Source: Sphingomonas sp. BK580 (GTDB lineage Bacteria > Pseudomonadota > Alphaproteobacteria > Sphingomonadales > Sphingomonadaceae). Taken from it: 64,000 bases of DNA. Both the position numbers and the translations under genes were made by a program. The notes beneath the pieces were generated by a model that searched no databases, was not told the DNA's origin, and saw nothing but the letters and a program-made list of their open reading frames with translations. The stretch is from NCBI RefSeq assembly GCF_014194975.1, contig NZ_JACIAY010000004.1:248001-312000 (forward strand). The letters are read 5' to 3'. Shown here in pieces: positions 8,667-17,113 of the stretch (positions are counted from its first letter, which is position 1; every line of letters begins with the position of its first letter).

Positions 8667-9518
8667 ATGTTCAGGCGTGGGACTCTGATCGCGGCGAGCT
8701 CGCTCGCGCTGCTCGCGGCGGGGTGTGACCGCAAGCCGACCGGGCAGACGGTCGCGGTGGTGAACGGGGACGAGATCTCGATCGGCGAGCTCAACGCCGA
8801 ACTGCAGCAGGCCAATGTGCCGCAAGGCGCCGACCAGAAGGCGGTGCGCGCGCAGCTGCTGCAGAATATCATCAGCCGCCGCCTGTTGGCGCAGGACGCG
8901 CGCAAGAACGGCGTCGACAAGACGCCCGAGTTCCTCAGCCGCCAGCGCCGCCTCACCGACGAGCTGCTGATCGCCATGAACGCGGAGCGCCAGAACGGCA
9001 GCCAGAAGCTGCCCGATCAGAAGGCCGTCGACCAGTTCATCGCGGCGAACCCGCAGGCCTTCGCGCAGCGCCAGGTGCTCGCGCTGCAGCAGATCGCGAT
9101 CGACCCGCCGAGCGATCCCAAGGCGCTGGAGCCGCTCAAGGACGCGCACTCGCTCGACGCGGTGGCCGCGGCTTTGACCAAGCTCAACATCCCGTTCACG
9201 CGCACCAGCGGCAGGCTCGACACCGCCAGCGTGCCGCCCGAGGTGCTCAAGCGCATCTTCGCGCTGCCGTCGACCGAGCCGTTCGTGCTGCCCGCGGGCG
9301 GCAAGCTGTTCGCCAACGTGATCGTCGGGCGCGAGCCGGTGGCGATGTCGGCGGACGACATGCGCAAGGCCGCGCTCGCCGCGCTGCGCAAGCAGAACGA
9401 AGACAAGAGCCTCAACGATCAGGTGAGGCAGCTCCGCTCGACCGCGGAGATTGAGTACCAGCCGGGCTATGCGCCGCCGCCGACCGGTTCCGGTGCGCCG
9501 GCCGCTGCCGCTAAGTGA
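8667..9518 (+). CDS. epsD: EpsD-family peptidyl-prolyl cis-trans isomerase lipoprotein
   Basis: A 283-residue exported lipoprotein: the lipobox LLAAGC follows a short signal (MFRRGTLIAASSLALLAAGC). The N-terminal half (AVVNGDEISIGELNAEL, QLLQNIISRRLLAQDARKNG) is a SurA/PpiD-like chaperone fold, followed by a parvulin-like segment. EpsD proteins are found with exosortases and exopolysaccharide clusters and probably help fold envelope components. The C-terminal tail is Pro/Ala-rich and probably disordered. GGGGATTGAG precedes the ATG. It is followed by a 429-bp intergenic space, so it is probably the last gene of its unit. Confidence 0.85.
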   Translation: MFRRGTLIAASSLALLAAGCDRKPTGQTVAVVNGDEISIGELNAELQQANVPQGADQKAVRAQLLQNIISRRLLAQDARKNGVDKTPEFLSRQRRLTDELLIAMNAERQNGSQKLPDQKAVDQFIAANPQAFAQRQVLALQQIAIDPPSDPKALEPLKDAHSLDAVAAALTKLNIPFTRTSGRLDTASVPPEVLKRIFALPSTEPFVLPAGGKLFANVIVGREPVAMSADDMRKAALAALRKQNEDKSLNDQVRQLRSTAEIEYQPGYAPPPTGSGAPAAAAK

Positions 9519-9947
9519 GGTGAGGGCGGCGGCGCCGCGTGGCGCCGCCGCTCGCGTGCCGGGGAGACGTCGCCGGGCGATGTCGTCCTACCGGGCGCGA
9601 TCCGTCGTCGGGGATCGGCAGCTCTTCCCCGGAGGGCGATCGTCGCGGATCGACGGCACGCCATCAGCGAACGTCATCCCGGCCCCGAGCCGGGATCCAC
9701 CGGATTGGGTGACGCTGAAGTATTCCGTCGCGTCACCATGGATCCCCGCCCGAGGCCGGGATGACGTTGATCTTGCGAAGAACGCATCCAGGGCCAAAGA
9801 GGGCGGCCTTCTCCGCCGGCGTGGCGCTCGCGAAAGCGGCCCCACGCCGACCCTTACTCTCAGGGGAAGGGAAGGCGGACCCCCGCTGCCCCCGGGCCAA
9901 CGTCCAAGCAGGCGGATCGCGCTCTCGCCCGACGCCAGCCCTCCCGC
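9519..9947. repeat. Intergenic region with an inverted pair of REP-like units
   Basis: This 429-bp space between convergent epsD and the BY-kinase gene has no credible gene. It contains two inverted copies of one unit, at 9672-9699 (CGTCATCCCGGCC, then CCGGGATCCA) and 9739-9766 (TGGATCCCCGCC, then CCGGGATGACG), about 40 bp apart. This is a BIME-like arrangement that can form a long stem and could end transcription from both sides. Confidence 0.7.
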
Positions 9948-10757
9948 TTACTTGTAGTAGTCCGCGTAGCCGGCGCCGTAGCCATAGCCGTAGCTGTCGG
10001 CGAGCAGGCCGCCGTCGAAGCGGTTGAGCACCACGCCGGCGCAGGGCGCCTGGTCGAGCACGTGGAGCGCGTCCTTGACCTGCTTCTTGGTCGTGCGCCC
10101 CTCCTCCACCACCATGATGAAGGCGTCGAGCTTGGTCGTCACGATCGTCGCGTCGTCGTTGGCGAAGACGGGCGGCAGGTCGCACAGGAAGATCGACGGC
10201 GCCGTGACGGCGCGCATCGACGCGATCGCGCGCTCCATCCGCGACGAGGCGAGCAGTTCGGCCGAGTGCGCCGGGGCGCGGTCGGTCGGCAGGACCACCA
10301 GCCGCTCGCCCTGCGGGTGACAGGCGAACGCACCGAGCGAGTCGACCTCGCCCTCGAGGTAGTCGCGCATGCCGCGCTCGACCGGGATGCCGAAGTTGTG
10401 CGCGATCGAGCCGCGGCGCAGGTCGAGGTCGACCAGATAGGTGTCGAGCCCCGGCGTGCGCGACAGCGCCGCGGCGAGGTTGGTGGCGCAGAACGACTTG
10501 CCGACCGCCGGCGTCGCCGAGACGATGCCGAACAGTCGCCAGCCCTTGTGGCGGTGCAGCTTGAGCAGCCGCGAGCGCAGCATGTTGAACGGGCGCGAGC
10601 GCACGTCGCGGCTGTCGAAGCCGTAGATGCCGCGCTGCTTCGACTCCGCGCTGCTCCAGGCGAACTCGGCACTCTGCTCGAGCACGGGGAAGGTCTCGCC
10701 CGTGAACGGCGCGATCTCGGGCTTGGTCATGGGAATGGCCTTGAGCATGTCGGTCAT
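9948..10757 (-). CDS. BY-type tyrosine kinase of exopolysaccharide export (CpsD/CapB-like)
   Basis: About 269 residues. The P-loop SATPAVGKSFCATNLAAAL resembles that of Wzc. Walker A' is YLVDLDLRRG and Walker B is IFLCDLPPV. The C-terminus is a tyrosine cluster (DSYGYGYGAGYADYYK, six Tyr) as expected for autophosphorylation. It should act with the adjacent Wzz-like protein, which would be the membrane activator, to control polymer length and export. I chose the ATG at 10755-10757, five bases after the neighbour's stop with GGAG upstream; a GTG two codons earlier is possible. It is the last gene of the four-gene export operon. Confidence 0.9.
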   Translation of the reverse strand: MTDMLKAIPMTKPEIAPFTGETFPVLEQSAEFAWSSAESKQRGIYGFDSRDVRSRPFNMLRSRLLKLHRHKGWRLFGIVSATPAVGKSFCATNLAAALSRTPGLDTYLVDLDLRRGSIAHNFGIPVERGMRDYLEGEVDSLGAFACHPQGERLVVLPTDRAPAHSAELLASSRMERAIASMRAVTAPSIFLCDLPPVFANDDATIVTTKLDAFIMVVEEGRTTKKQVKDALHVLDQAPCAGVVLNRFDGGLLADSYGYGYGAGYADYYK

Positions 10758-10759
10758 CG

Positions 10760-12250
10760 TCACAGCGCTCCGCCGGCGTCGGCGGCCAGACGGGGTTTGC
10801 GGCGGAACGGCAGCGCGGGCAGCCAGCGGCGCCGCTTCTGACCCGGCGCCAGGTCGGGGGTGAAGGTCGGCACGACCGTCAGCGTCTCGAGCCCGAGCGC
10901 CTTGAGCTGGTCGACCCCGCGGATCGGCCGCATCAGGAACTCCAGCGCCAGCGCGAGCACCAGGCCGAGGCCGAGCCCGCCGGCGACGCCGCCGCCGATC
11001 AGCAGCAGGCGGTTGGGCGAGACCGGGCGATCGGGCGCCGCGGGCGGATCGACCACGGTGAGCCGCTCGCCCTTCTGCTCCTGCGCCATCCGCGCCGAGT
11101 TCTGCGCGCGCAGCACGTTGCCGGTGATGTCCTTGAGCTGGTCGCGCAGGCCGTTGGCCCGTGCCTCCAGCTGGCTGACCTGCTCGAGCACCACGGGCGC
11201 GCGCGAGGAATTGGCGAGGCTGGCCGAGGCGCGCGCATTGTCGCTGGCGCGATATGACTCGAGCTGCGCGATCTGCGCGTTATTGGACTGGATCTGGCTC
11301 TGCACCAGCGAGGTGTCGGACGTGTCGTCCTGCGACTTGGCGATCTCCTGCGCCTGCGCCAGCCGCGCCTTGGCGCGGATCACGTCGGGGTGGCCCTCGT
11401 TGTAGACCGCGCGCGCCGCGATCAGCGCCTGCTCGGCCTGCTGCACCAGCGGGTCCTTGCCGCCCGACTTGCGCGACTGCGCCAGCAGCGCGCGATTCTC
11501 GCTCTGCAGTTGCGCGATCTGCGCGCTGTAGCCGCCGCTGTTCGAGGGCATGACCACGCCCCCCGAGGCCAGGGCGCTGCCGTTGCGCGCCTTGAGCTGG
11601 GTGATCTGGCCCTCGATCTGGCCGATCTGGTCCTGCAGCTTGCGCGACTGGTCCTGCAGGAAGTCGACCGTGTTCGTCGCCTGCGCCGCCATGCTGGTCG
11701 CGTCGATCTCGAGGAAGCGGCTGACGATGCTCTGCATCACCGCCTGCGCCTTGGCGGGATCGGCGTAGTCGAAGCTCATCGTGAAGGCGATCGTGCTGGT
11801 GCCGCCGTTCTGCGCCTGCTGCCCCTGGCCGATGTCGCCGCTCACCGCCTGGACCGCGGTGGCCTTCTGCATCGTCTCGACGATCTCGGACAGCGGCTTG
11901 GAGCGGCGCTCCTTCTCGTACAGGTTGTTCTGCTCGATCAGCGCGATCAGGTCGCCGCGGCTGAGCACCTGCTCGCGGATCTTGGCGATACGCTGGTCGA
12001 TGATCGTGGTCAGGGGCGAGCTGACCAGCGTCGAGGGCAGCTCCTGCGACTCGACCAGCAGCGTGGCAGACGAGCGGTACATCGGCGGCAGCAGCAGCGC
12101 GAGCGCCACCCCGATCGTGGAGAGCACCACGAACGGGACGATGATCAGCCAGCGGCGCTGCCACAGGATCGTGGGGATGTAACCGAAAAAGCCGGCGCCG
12201 CCGCCTTCTTCCTCGTTCGTGTCGACGTCACTCACTGCGTATCGCCCCAT
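10760..12250 (-). CDS. Wzz/GumC-like polysaccharide co-polymerase (chain-length determinant)
   Basis: About 496 residues. An N-terminal membrane segment (RWLIIVPFVVLSTIGVALAL) leads into a Wzz domain (YRSSATLLVESQELPSTLVS). A long periplasmic coiled coil follows (FLQDQSRKLQDQIGQIEGQI, LLAQSRKSGGKDPLVQQAEQ), and a second membrane segment (LLLIGGGVAGGLGLGLVLAL) precedes a short cytosolic tail. It sets polymer length and contacts the BY-kinase. The ATG at 12248-12250 overlaps the upstream gene by 19 bp; a GTG at 12233-12235, forming a GTGA overlap with the upstream stop, is an alternative. Kinase and co-polymerase are separate genes here, as in CapA/CapB systems. Confidence 0.9.
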   Translation of the reverse strand: MGRYAVSDVDTNEEEGGGAGFFGYIPTILWQRRWLIIVPFVVLSTIGVALALLLPPMYRSSATLLVESQELPSTLVSSPLTTIIDQRIAKIREQVLSRGDLIALIEQNNLYEKERRSKPLSEIVETMQKATAVQAVSGDIGQGQQAQNGGTSTIAFTMSFDYADPAKAQAVMQSIVSRFLEIDATSMAAQATNTVDFLQDQSRKLQDQIGQIEGQITQLKARNGSALASGGVVMPSNSGGYSAQIAQLQSENRALLAQSRKSGGKDPLVQQAEQALIAARAVYNEGHPDVIRAKARLAQAQEIAKSQDDTSDTSLVQSQIQSNNAQIAQLESYRASDNARASASLANSSRAPVVLEQVSQLEARANGLRDQLKDITGNVLRAQNSARMAQEQKGERLTVVDPPAAPDRPVSPNRLLLIGGGVAGGLGLGLVLALALEFLMRPIRGVDQLKALGLETLTVVPTFTPDLAPGQKRRRWLPALPFRRKPRLAADAGGAL

Positions 12251-13443
12251 CTCGCTCGCACGAATACCTTGACGTTGAGATCCGACGGCCAGTCTCGCCC
12301 GCCGCCGGTCGCCCGCCGATAGCCGCCCGCCACGCCGCCGAAGAGGCGCCGCGAGAAGCCATGTTCGTAGCTTGCACCACCAGTGATGAAGGAGGCGTTG
12401 CGAGCCTGCAGAAGATTCGACGTCTCCTGCACGCGCGAGTAATCGACCGAGGCGCGCACCACGTCGTTCTCGCGGACCTGGTACGAATAGTCCAACCCCG
12501 CGCCTTGGCGCTTGGAGATGTCGCCGAAGCCGGTCGGCTGCGCGTCCGAATAGGCGCGGAAGCAGGTGTTGCTGCGCTGCCCCGCCTTGCACGCGTACAG
12601 ATTGCCCGACATCCCGGTCGAGTGAGTCGTCCCGAGCGGCGTGCGCGAGGTGATGAACAGCGCGCCGAGCGCGGCCGTCACCGTGACCGAGGGGCTGAAC
12701 TGGTGAGTCAGCGTCACCTGCGGCTGGTAGAAGGCGCCCGAGGTGCGCTGGCGCTCAAAGCTCGTCCACGAGCCCGACCCCTGCAGGCCGACGCTGGTGC
12801 GTGCCGACACCGCGTGCGACCAGCCCAGCGTCGCCGACTTGGTGGTCGACGAGGTCAGGATGCCACTGTCGGCGTAGCTGATCCGGCTGGCACGCAGCTC
12901 GCCGTTGACGGTGTCGCGCTGGCTGATCCGCAGGTCCGCGCCGACCGCGGCGACCAGGCTCTTCTGGCGCTGACGCAGACCGAGCAGCGCGATGTCGGGC
13001 GTGCCGAGGTCGGGCGGCAGCGACGGATCGAGGACGCCGACCAGCCCGTAGCTGCTCTGGCCGATGATCGAGCTGTCGTAGCTCACCACCGCGTGCGCGT
13101 TGAAGGTCTGGGTCAGCTGTCGCCGCGCGCGCGCCTCGACGCCGTAGCTGTCGGCCGAATCGTAGCGCGTGAAATAATCGGTGCGGCGGTAATAGGCACT
13201 CAGCGCCGCCTCGCCCTTCTCGTCGAGGCGGACGAGCTGCGGCGTGATCGACAGCTCGGAGAAGGCGCTGCCCGTATCATTGTCGTCGATCACGAATGGG
13301 TTGGTCGAGTAACCGATACCGGCCTGGCCGTCGACGATGAGGCGCGTGGTCTGCGCGTCCGCCAGCGCGGGCGGCAGCACCGCCAGCGCGGCGCCGAGCG
13401 GCAGCGCCACGCCGGCGCGGAGGCGACGGGTCAGGCCACTCAC
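12232..13443 (-). CDS. Outer-membrane beta-barrel protein of the exopolysaccharide export operon
   Basis: A 403-residue exported protein with a signal peptide (AALAVLPPALADAQ, cleavage near 31). After that it has alternating amphipathic strands of 8-12 residues ending in an aromatic (VFVRARWGDTQ). YRRTDYFTRYDSADSYGVEAR and similar stretches match outer-membrane barrels found in Wza/Wzz operons, such as the porin-like protein of sphingan loci. It may provide the outer-membrane passage for a short Wza-like partner. The GTG start overlaps the upstream stop (GTGA). Specific function is inferred from context only. Confidence 0.78.
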   Translation of the reverse strand: MSGLTRRLRAGVALPLGAALAVLPPALADAQTTRLIVDGQAGIGYSTNPFVIDDNDTGSAFSELSITPQLVRLDEKGEAALSAYYRRTDYFTRYDSADSYGVEARARRQLTQTFNAHAVVSYDSSIIGQSSYGLVGVLDPSLPPDLGTPDIALLGLRQRQKSLVAAVGADLRISQRDTVNGELRASRISYADSGILTSSTTKSATLGWSHAVSARTSVGLQGSGSWTSFERQRTSGAFYQPQVTLTHQFSPSVTVTAALGALFITSRTPLGTTHSTGMSGNLYACKAGQRSNTCFRAYSDAQPTGFGDISKRQGAGLDYSYQVRENDVVRASVDYSRVQETSNLLQARNASFITGGASYEHGFSRRLFGGVAGGYRRATGGGRDWPSDLNVKVFVRARWGDTQ

Positions 13444-14042
13444 GGGACGATCACCGTGTCGCCGCCGCGCACCAGCGGGAGCGACTCGCTCGAGAGATTG
13501 TCGGTCGAGCCGCGCATCAAGTCGCTGATGCGGACGCGCACCGCCTGCGCGCCGGTGGGCGTCTTGCGCAGGATCACGACGTTGCCGAGCGAGGCGAACT
13601 CGGTCGGGCCGCCGGCGAAGCTCAGCGCCTCGAGCACGTTGACGTAGCGGCCCGGGTTGAACGAGCCCGGCGTGCGGACCTTGCCCAGGACTGAGAATTG
13701 CAGCCCGGCAGGCGTCTTCACCGACACCGTCACCTGGGGCACGGCGGTGCGATACTGGCTCTCCAGCCCCTTGGTGATGCGCGCCTCGATCTCGCTGGGC
13801 AGCGCGTTGAGCGCGTCGACCTTGCCGACGAGCGGGAAGGAGAAGGTGCCGTCGGGCAAGACACGGACGGTGCGCTGGAGGCGCTCCTCACCCCAGACGA
13901 AGATGTCGAGCTCGTCGCCGGGGTTGATACGATAGGCCGCGAGCGCCGTGGCCGAGCCGCCGGCCCCCGCCTGCGCCGACGCGGGAGCAGCCCCGATCAG
14001 CGCCAAGGCCAACACCGCCCCGGACAGTAGCTTATTCACCAT
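13440..14042 (-). CDS. Polysaccharide export protein (Wza/GumB-like, SLBB domain)
   Basis: About 200 residues with a signal peptide (KLLSGAVLALALIGAAPASAQA). The Poly_export domain starts at YRINPGDELDIFVWGEERLQ and continues through VRVLPDGTFSFPLVGKVDAL; a SLBB-type segment follows (GLQFSVLGKVRTPGSFNPGR). It lacks a lipobox Cys and is short, like GumB-type exporters, so the barrel protein next to it may complete the channel. The start is the ATG at 14040-14042; a TTG 15 bases earlier is open but less likely. It is the first gene of the export operon, divergent from the TPR gene by about 150 bp. Confidence 0.9.
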   Translation of the reverse strand: MVNKLLSGAVLALALIGAAPASAQAGAGGSATALAAYRINPGDELDIFVWGEERLQRTVRVLPDGTFSFPLVGKVDALNALPSEIEARITKGLESQYRTAVPQVTVSVKTPAGLQFSVLGKVRTPGSFNPGRYVNVLEALSFAGGPTEFASLGNVVILRKTPTGAQAVRVRISDLMRGSTDNLSSESLPLVRGGDTVIVP

Positions 14043-14193
14043 TCCTTGACCCCCCAACTACTAAGGCCTGATCCACAAAGCGATCGGCGCGCGCCACGAG
14101 TTTATTTGATCGTTTGTCCCATATCGAGTACCGGGCGCAGCGTCAGCCGCCTTACCGCATTTTCCTTTCCATGTACGCACGAGATTGTTGAGT

Positions 14194-15630
14194 ATGTGCA
14201 GCATTCTGGTGCGTCGAACGAAGCCGTCGGGTGGAATCGCGCTGTTGTTGGCGCTGGCCACCCTGGCGGCCTGCCGCGCGCCGGAGGAGCGCGCCGCCCG
14301 TTTCGCCGGCATGTATGAGGCGGCGCTGGCGGGCAACGATCCCTGGACGGCGCGGCTCGCGATGCAGCGCGCGGTCGCGATCGACGATTCGAACCCGCAA
14401 TATTGGGCAGCGCTCGGCCGCGTGCAGCTGACGCTGGGCGATTATTCCGGCGCCTTCGCCGCTTATGTCCGCGCCAACGAGCTTGACCGCTCCGACGCCA
14501 ACGTGATCCAGACGCTCGCCGACCTCGCTGCGTTGAGCGGGCGGGTGGAGGACGCGCGGCGCTACGCCAATCAGGTGCTGCTGCTGCTGCCGAGCGACCC
14601 GGCGCCGCAGGCGACGCTCGGCTTCGTCGCGTTGCACGACCGCGACTTCGACACCGCGCTCAAACGCGCCGACACGGTGCTCGCCAGCCGTCCCGACGAC
14701 TCGAACGCGACGATCCTGAAGGCACGCGCGCTCGCCTCGAGCGGCGACCCGGACGCCTCCCTCAAGCTGCTGGCGGGCTATACCGCGAGCCATCCGCGCG
14801 ACGGCGCCGCGCTCGACACGATGGTGACGGTGGCGCGGCGCTTCGACCGGCTCCCGGCGCTCGCCGCGGCGCGCGAGAGGCTGGCGGCGCTGCGCCCGCA
14901 CGACGCGGCCGTGCGGGTCGCCTACGCCGACACGCTCTACGCGCTCGGCCAGCACGATCGGGCGCGCGCGCTGACCGAGCGGCTGGTCCGCGGTGGCGCC
15001 TACGGCGACTCGCTGGTCGACGTGCTCGCGCTGTGGCGGCGCTACGAGCCGCGCGGCTGGAGCGTGTCGACCGTCCGCGCGCTGGCCGCCGCGGCCGCGC
15101 CGCGCGATCGGCTGCGCTACGCCTATTTCCTGATGCTGTCCGGCGCGGCCGACGACGCCGAGTCGCTGGTGGCGCCGATGGCGCGACCGCCGGTGACCGC
15201 CGAGAACGCCTCGGTGCTGGCGCTGCTGGCGCAGATCCGCGCCACTCGGGGTCGCGACAGCGAGGCCGAGTCGCTGCTCAACCAGGTGCTTGCCTTCGAC
15301 CGGAGCAACGTGGTGGCACTGCGCGCGCGCGCCGATCTCTACCTGCGCACCGGCCGCGGGCGCCAGGCGGTGTTCGACGCGCAGAAGCTGGTGGCGGAGA
15401 AGACCCGCGCTCCCGACGACCGGGTGCGACTCGCACGCGCCTATCGCCAGGCAGGGCAATTGCAGCTGGCGGAGAATGCGCTGCGCGGCGGCCTGCAGGA
15501 CATACCCGGCGACCCTCTGCTCTATCGTGAGCTGCGGGGATATCTCGTGGCGGCGGGGCGCAGCGACGAACTCGACGAGCTGGGTCAACAATTTGTAGAG
15601 CAGCAGCGGTTAGCACGGGCGCAGTGGTGA
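14194..15630 (+). CDS. Tetratricopeptide-repeat lipoprotein
   Basis: About 478 residues. LLLALATLAAC is a lipobox after MCSILVRRTKPSGG. The rest is helical TPR repeats, for example NPQYWAALGRVQLTLGDYSG, DANVIQTLADLAALSGRVED and DPAPQATLGFVALHDRDFDT. TPR lipoproteins of this kind accompany exosortase/polysaccharide clusters (the PrsT type, which is usually about twice as long). It probably scaffolds envelope assembly. I chose the ATG at 14194; a TTG three codons earlier and a GTG at 14209 are alternatives. It precedes the priming transferase by 40 bp. Confidence 0.82.
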   Translation: MCSILVRRTKPSGGIALLLALATLAACRAPEERAARFAGMYEAALAGNDPWTARLAMQRAVAIDDSNPQYWAALGRVQLTLGDYSGAFAAYVRANELDRSDANVIQTLADLAALSGRVEDARRYANQVLLLLPSDPAPQATLGFVALHDRDFDTALKRADTVLASRPDDSNATILKARALASSGDPDASLKLLAGYTASHPRDGAALDTMVTVARRFDRLPALAAARERLAALRPHDAAVRVAYADTLYALGQHDRARALTERLVRGGAYGDSLVDVLALWRRYEPRGWSVSTVRALAAAAAPRDRLRYAYFLMLSGAADDAESLVAPMARPPVTAENASVLALLAQIRATRGRDSEAESLLNQVLAFDRSNVVALRARADLYLRTGRGRQAVFDAQKLVAEKTRAPDDRVRLARAYRQAGQLQLAENALRGGLQDIPGDPLLYRELRGYLVAAGRSDELDELGQQFVEQQRLARAQW

Positions 15631-15670
15631 GATATTCTCGCGCGGGAAGGGAACGGCGAGGCGTGAGCGA

Positions 15671-17113
15671 GTGGCGACGGTAGTGCGACCCACCAAGGTG
15701 AGGCGGTTCACGTCCAACGTGATCCCGTCGCTGATCTTCGTCGTCGATCTGCTCTGCCTGCTGGTCAGCATGCCGGCGGCGCTGCTGCTGTACGAGTTCT
15801 CGGTCGGGTTGATGGTGGTGCCGGGCGTCCACACCGCCGCCGCCTTCATCGCCGGCGTCGCCTTCTTCCTGATCCGCCAGTCGCGCGGCGTGTACAGCCA
15901 GTCGCTCGCGCTGCTGCGCTCGAGCGATACCGCGGTGGCGCTCGACTATGTCTTCGCCGCGCTGCTGAGCAGCGCGATCGTGTGGCAGTTCGGCCTGGTC
16001 GATGAATTCTCGCGCGGGCTCACCTTGTGGTATGTCGGCTCCTGCGTCGGCTCGCTGCTGGTCAGCCGCTTCGTGTTGCGCGCGCTGCTGCACCGCCTCG
16101 CGGTCGGCGGGCGGATCCGGCAGCGAGTCGTGCTGTACGGTGCCGACACCGAGATCGTCGAGCGGACCTGCCGTATGCTCGATCTTCAGGCGCTGCCGCA
16201 GCTGCTGCTGGTCGGCGTGGCCGACGATTATGCGCAGCGCTCGCGCGACGAGACGGTCGGCGACCTGCCGTTCATCGGCGGGTTCTCCGAGCTGCTCGCG
16301 ATGGCGCGCGACGGCGAGGTGGACCAGGTGCTGATCGCGCTCGCCGACCTGAAGCGCGACCGGCTCGATCTCATCCTCGACAAATTGAGCGAGGTGGCAA
16401 TCGACATCTCGCTGATCCCGCGCGAGGCGATCGCGCTGGCGCCAGACTATCGAGTGAACTTCGTCGGCGCGATCCCGGTGCTGACCTTGTGGCAGCGCCC
16501 GATGCGCGACGGCGACACCTTGCTGAAGGACGCCGAGGACCTGTTCATCGCCGCCGTGGCGCTGCTGTTCCTGTCGCCGTTGCTGCTCGTCACCGCGCTC
16601 GCGATCAAGGCGACCAGCCGCGGGCCGGTGCTGTTCAAGCAGCCGCGCTTCGGCTTCAACAACCGCGAGATCATGGTCTACAAGTTCCGCTCGATGTACG
16701 TCGACCGGCAGGACGTCTCGGGAGCGCAGCGGACTCGCAAGGGCGATCCGCGGATCACGCCCGTCGGGCGGCTGATCCGCAAGCTCAGCATCGACGAGCT
16801 GCCGCAGATCTGGAACGTGCTGCGCGGCGAGATGTCGATCGTCGGCCCGCGCCCGCATGCCACCCACATGAAAGTGGGCGATCATTATTATTTCGACGCG
16901 GTGAAAGGCTATGCCGCGCGCCACCGCGTCAAGCCCGGCATCACCGGGCTGGCGCAGGTGCGCGGTCTGCGCGGTGAGATCCAGACGATCGAGCGGGCCA
17001 AGCGCCGGGTCGAGCTGGACCGCTATTACATCGATCACTGGTCGCTCACGCTCGACCTGAAGATCATCGTCCAGACCGCGGCCAACATCCTGTTCGACAA
17101 GAATGCGTACTGA
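15671..17113 (+). CDS. Undecaprenyl-phosphate sugar phosphotransferase (priming transferase, WcaJ/GelB-like)
   Basis: A 480-residue inner-membrane enzyme that starts polysaccharide repeat assembly by moving a hexose-1-phosphate to undecaprenyl phosphate. Four N-terminal membrane segments are followed by a nucleotide-binding-like domain (RIRQRVVLYGADTEIVERTC). A fifth hydrophobic hairpin (DLFIAAVALLFLSPLLLVTA) leads to the catalytic domain: GPVLFKQPRFGFNNREIMVY, KFRSM, DPRITPVGRLIRKLSIDELP, MSIVGPRPH and GITGLAQVRG. All family hallmarks are intact. It starts at GTG, with GAGG about 12 bases upstream. The sugar is probably glucose by similarity; this is not proven. It overlaps the next gene by 11 bp. 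Confidence 0.93.
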   Translation: MATVVRPTKVRRFTSNVIPSLIFVVDLLCLLVSMPAALLLYEFSVGLMVVPGVHTAAAFIAGVAFFLIRQSRGVYSQSLALLRSSDTAVALDYVFAALLSSAIVWQFGLVDEFSRGLTLWYVGSCVGSLLVSRFVLRALLHRLAVGGRIRQRVVLYGADTEIVERTCRMLDLQALPQLLLVGVADDYAQRSRDETVGDLPFIGGFSELLAMARDGEVDQVLIALADLKRDRLDLILDKLSEVAIDISLIPREAIALAPDYRVNFVGAIPVLTLWQRPMRDGDTLLKDAEDLFIAAVALLFLSPLLLVTALAIKATSRGPVLFKQPRFGFNNREIMVYKFRSMYVDRQDVSGAQRTRKGDPRITPVGRLIRKLSIDELPQIWNVLRGEMSIVGPRPHATHMKVGDHYYFDAVKGYAARHRVKPGITGLAQVRGLRGEIQTIERAKRRVELDRYYIDHWSLTLDLKIIVQTAANILFDKNAY

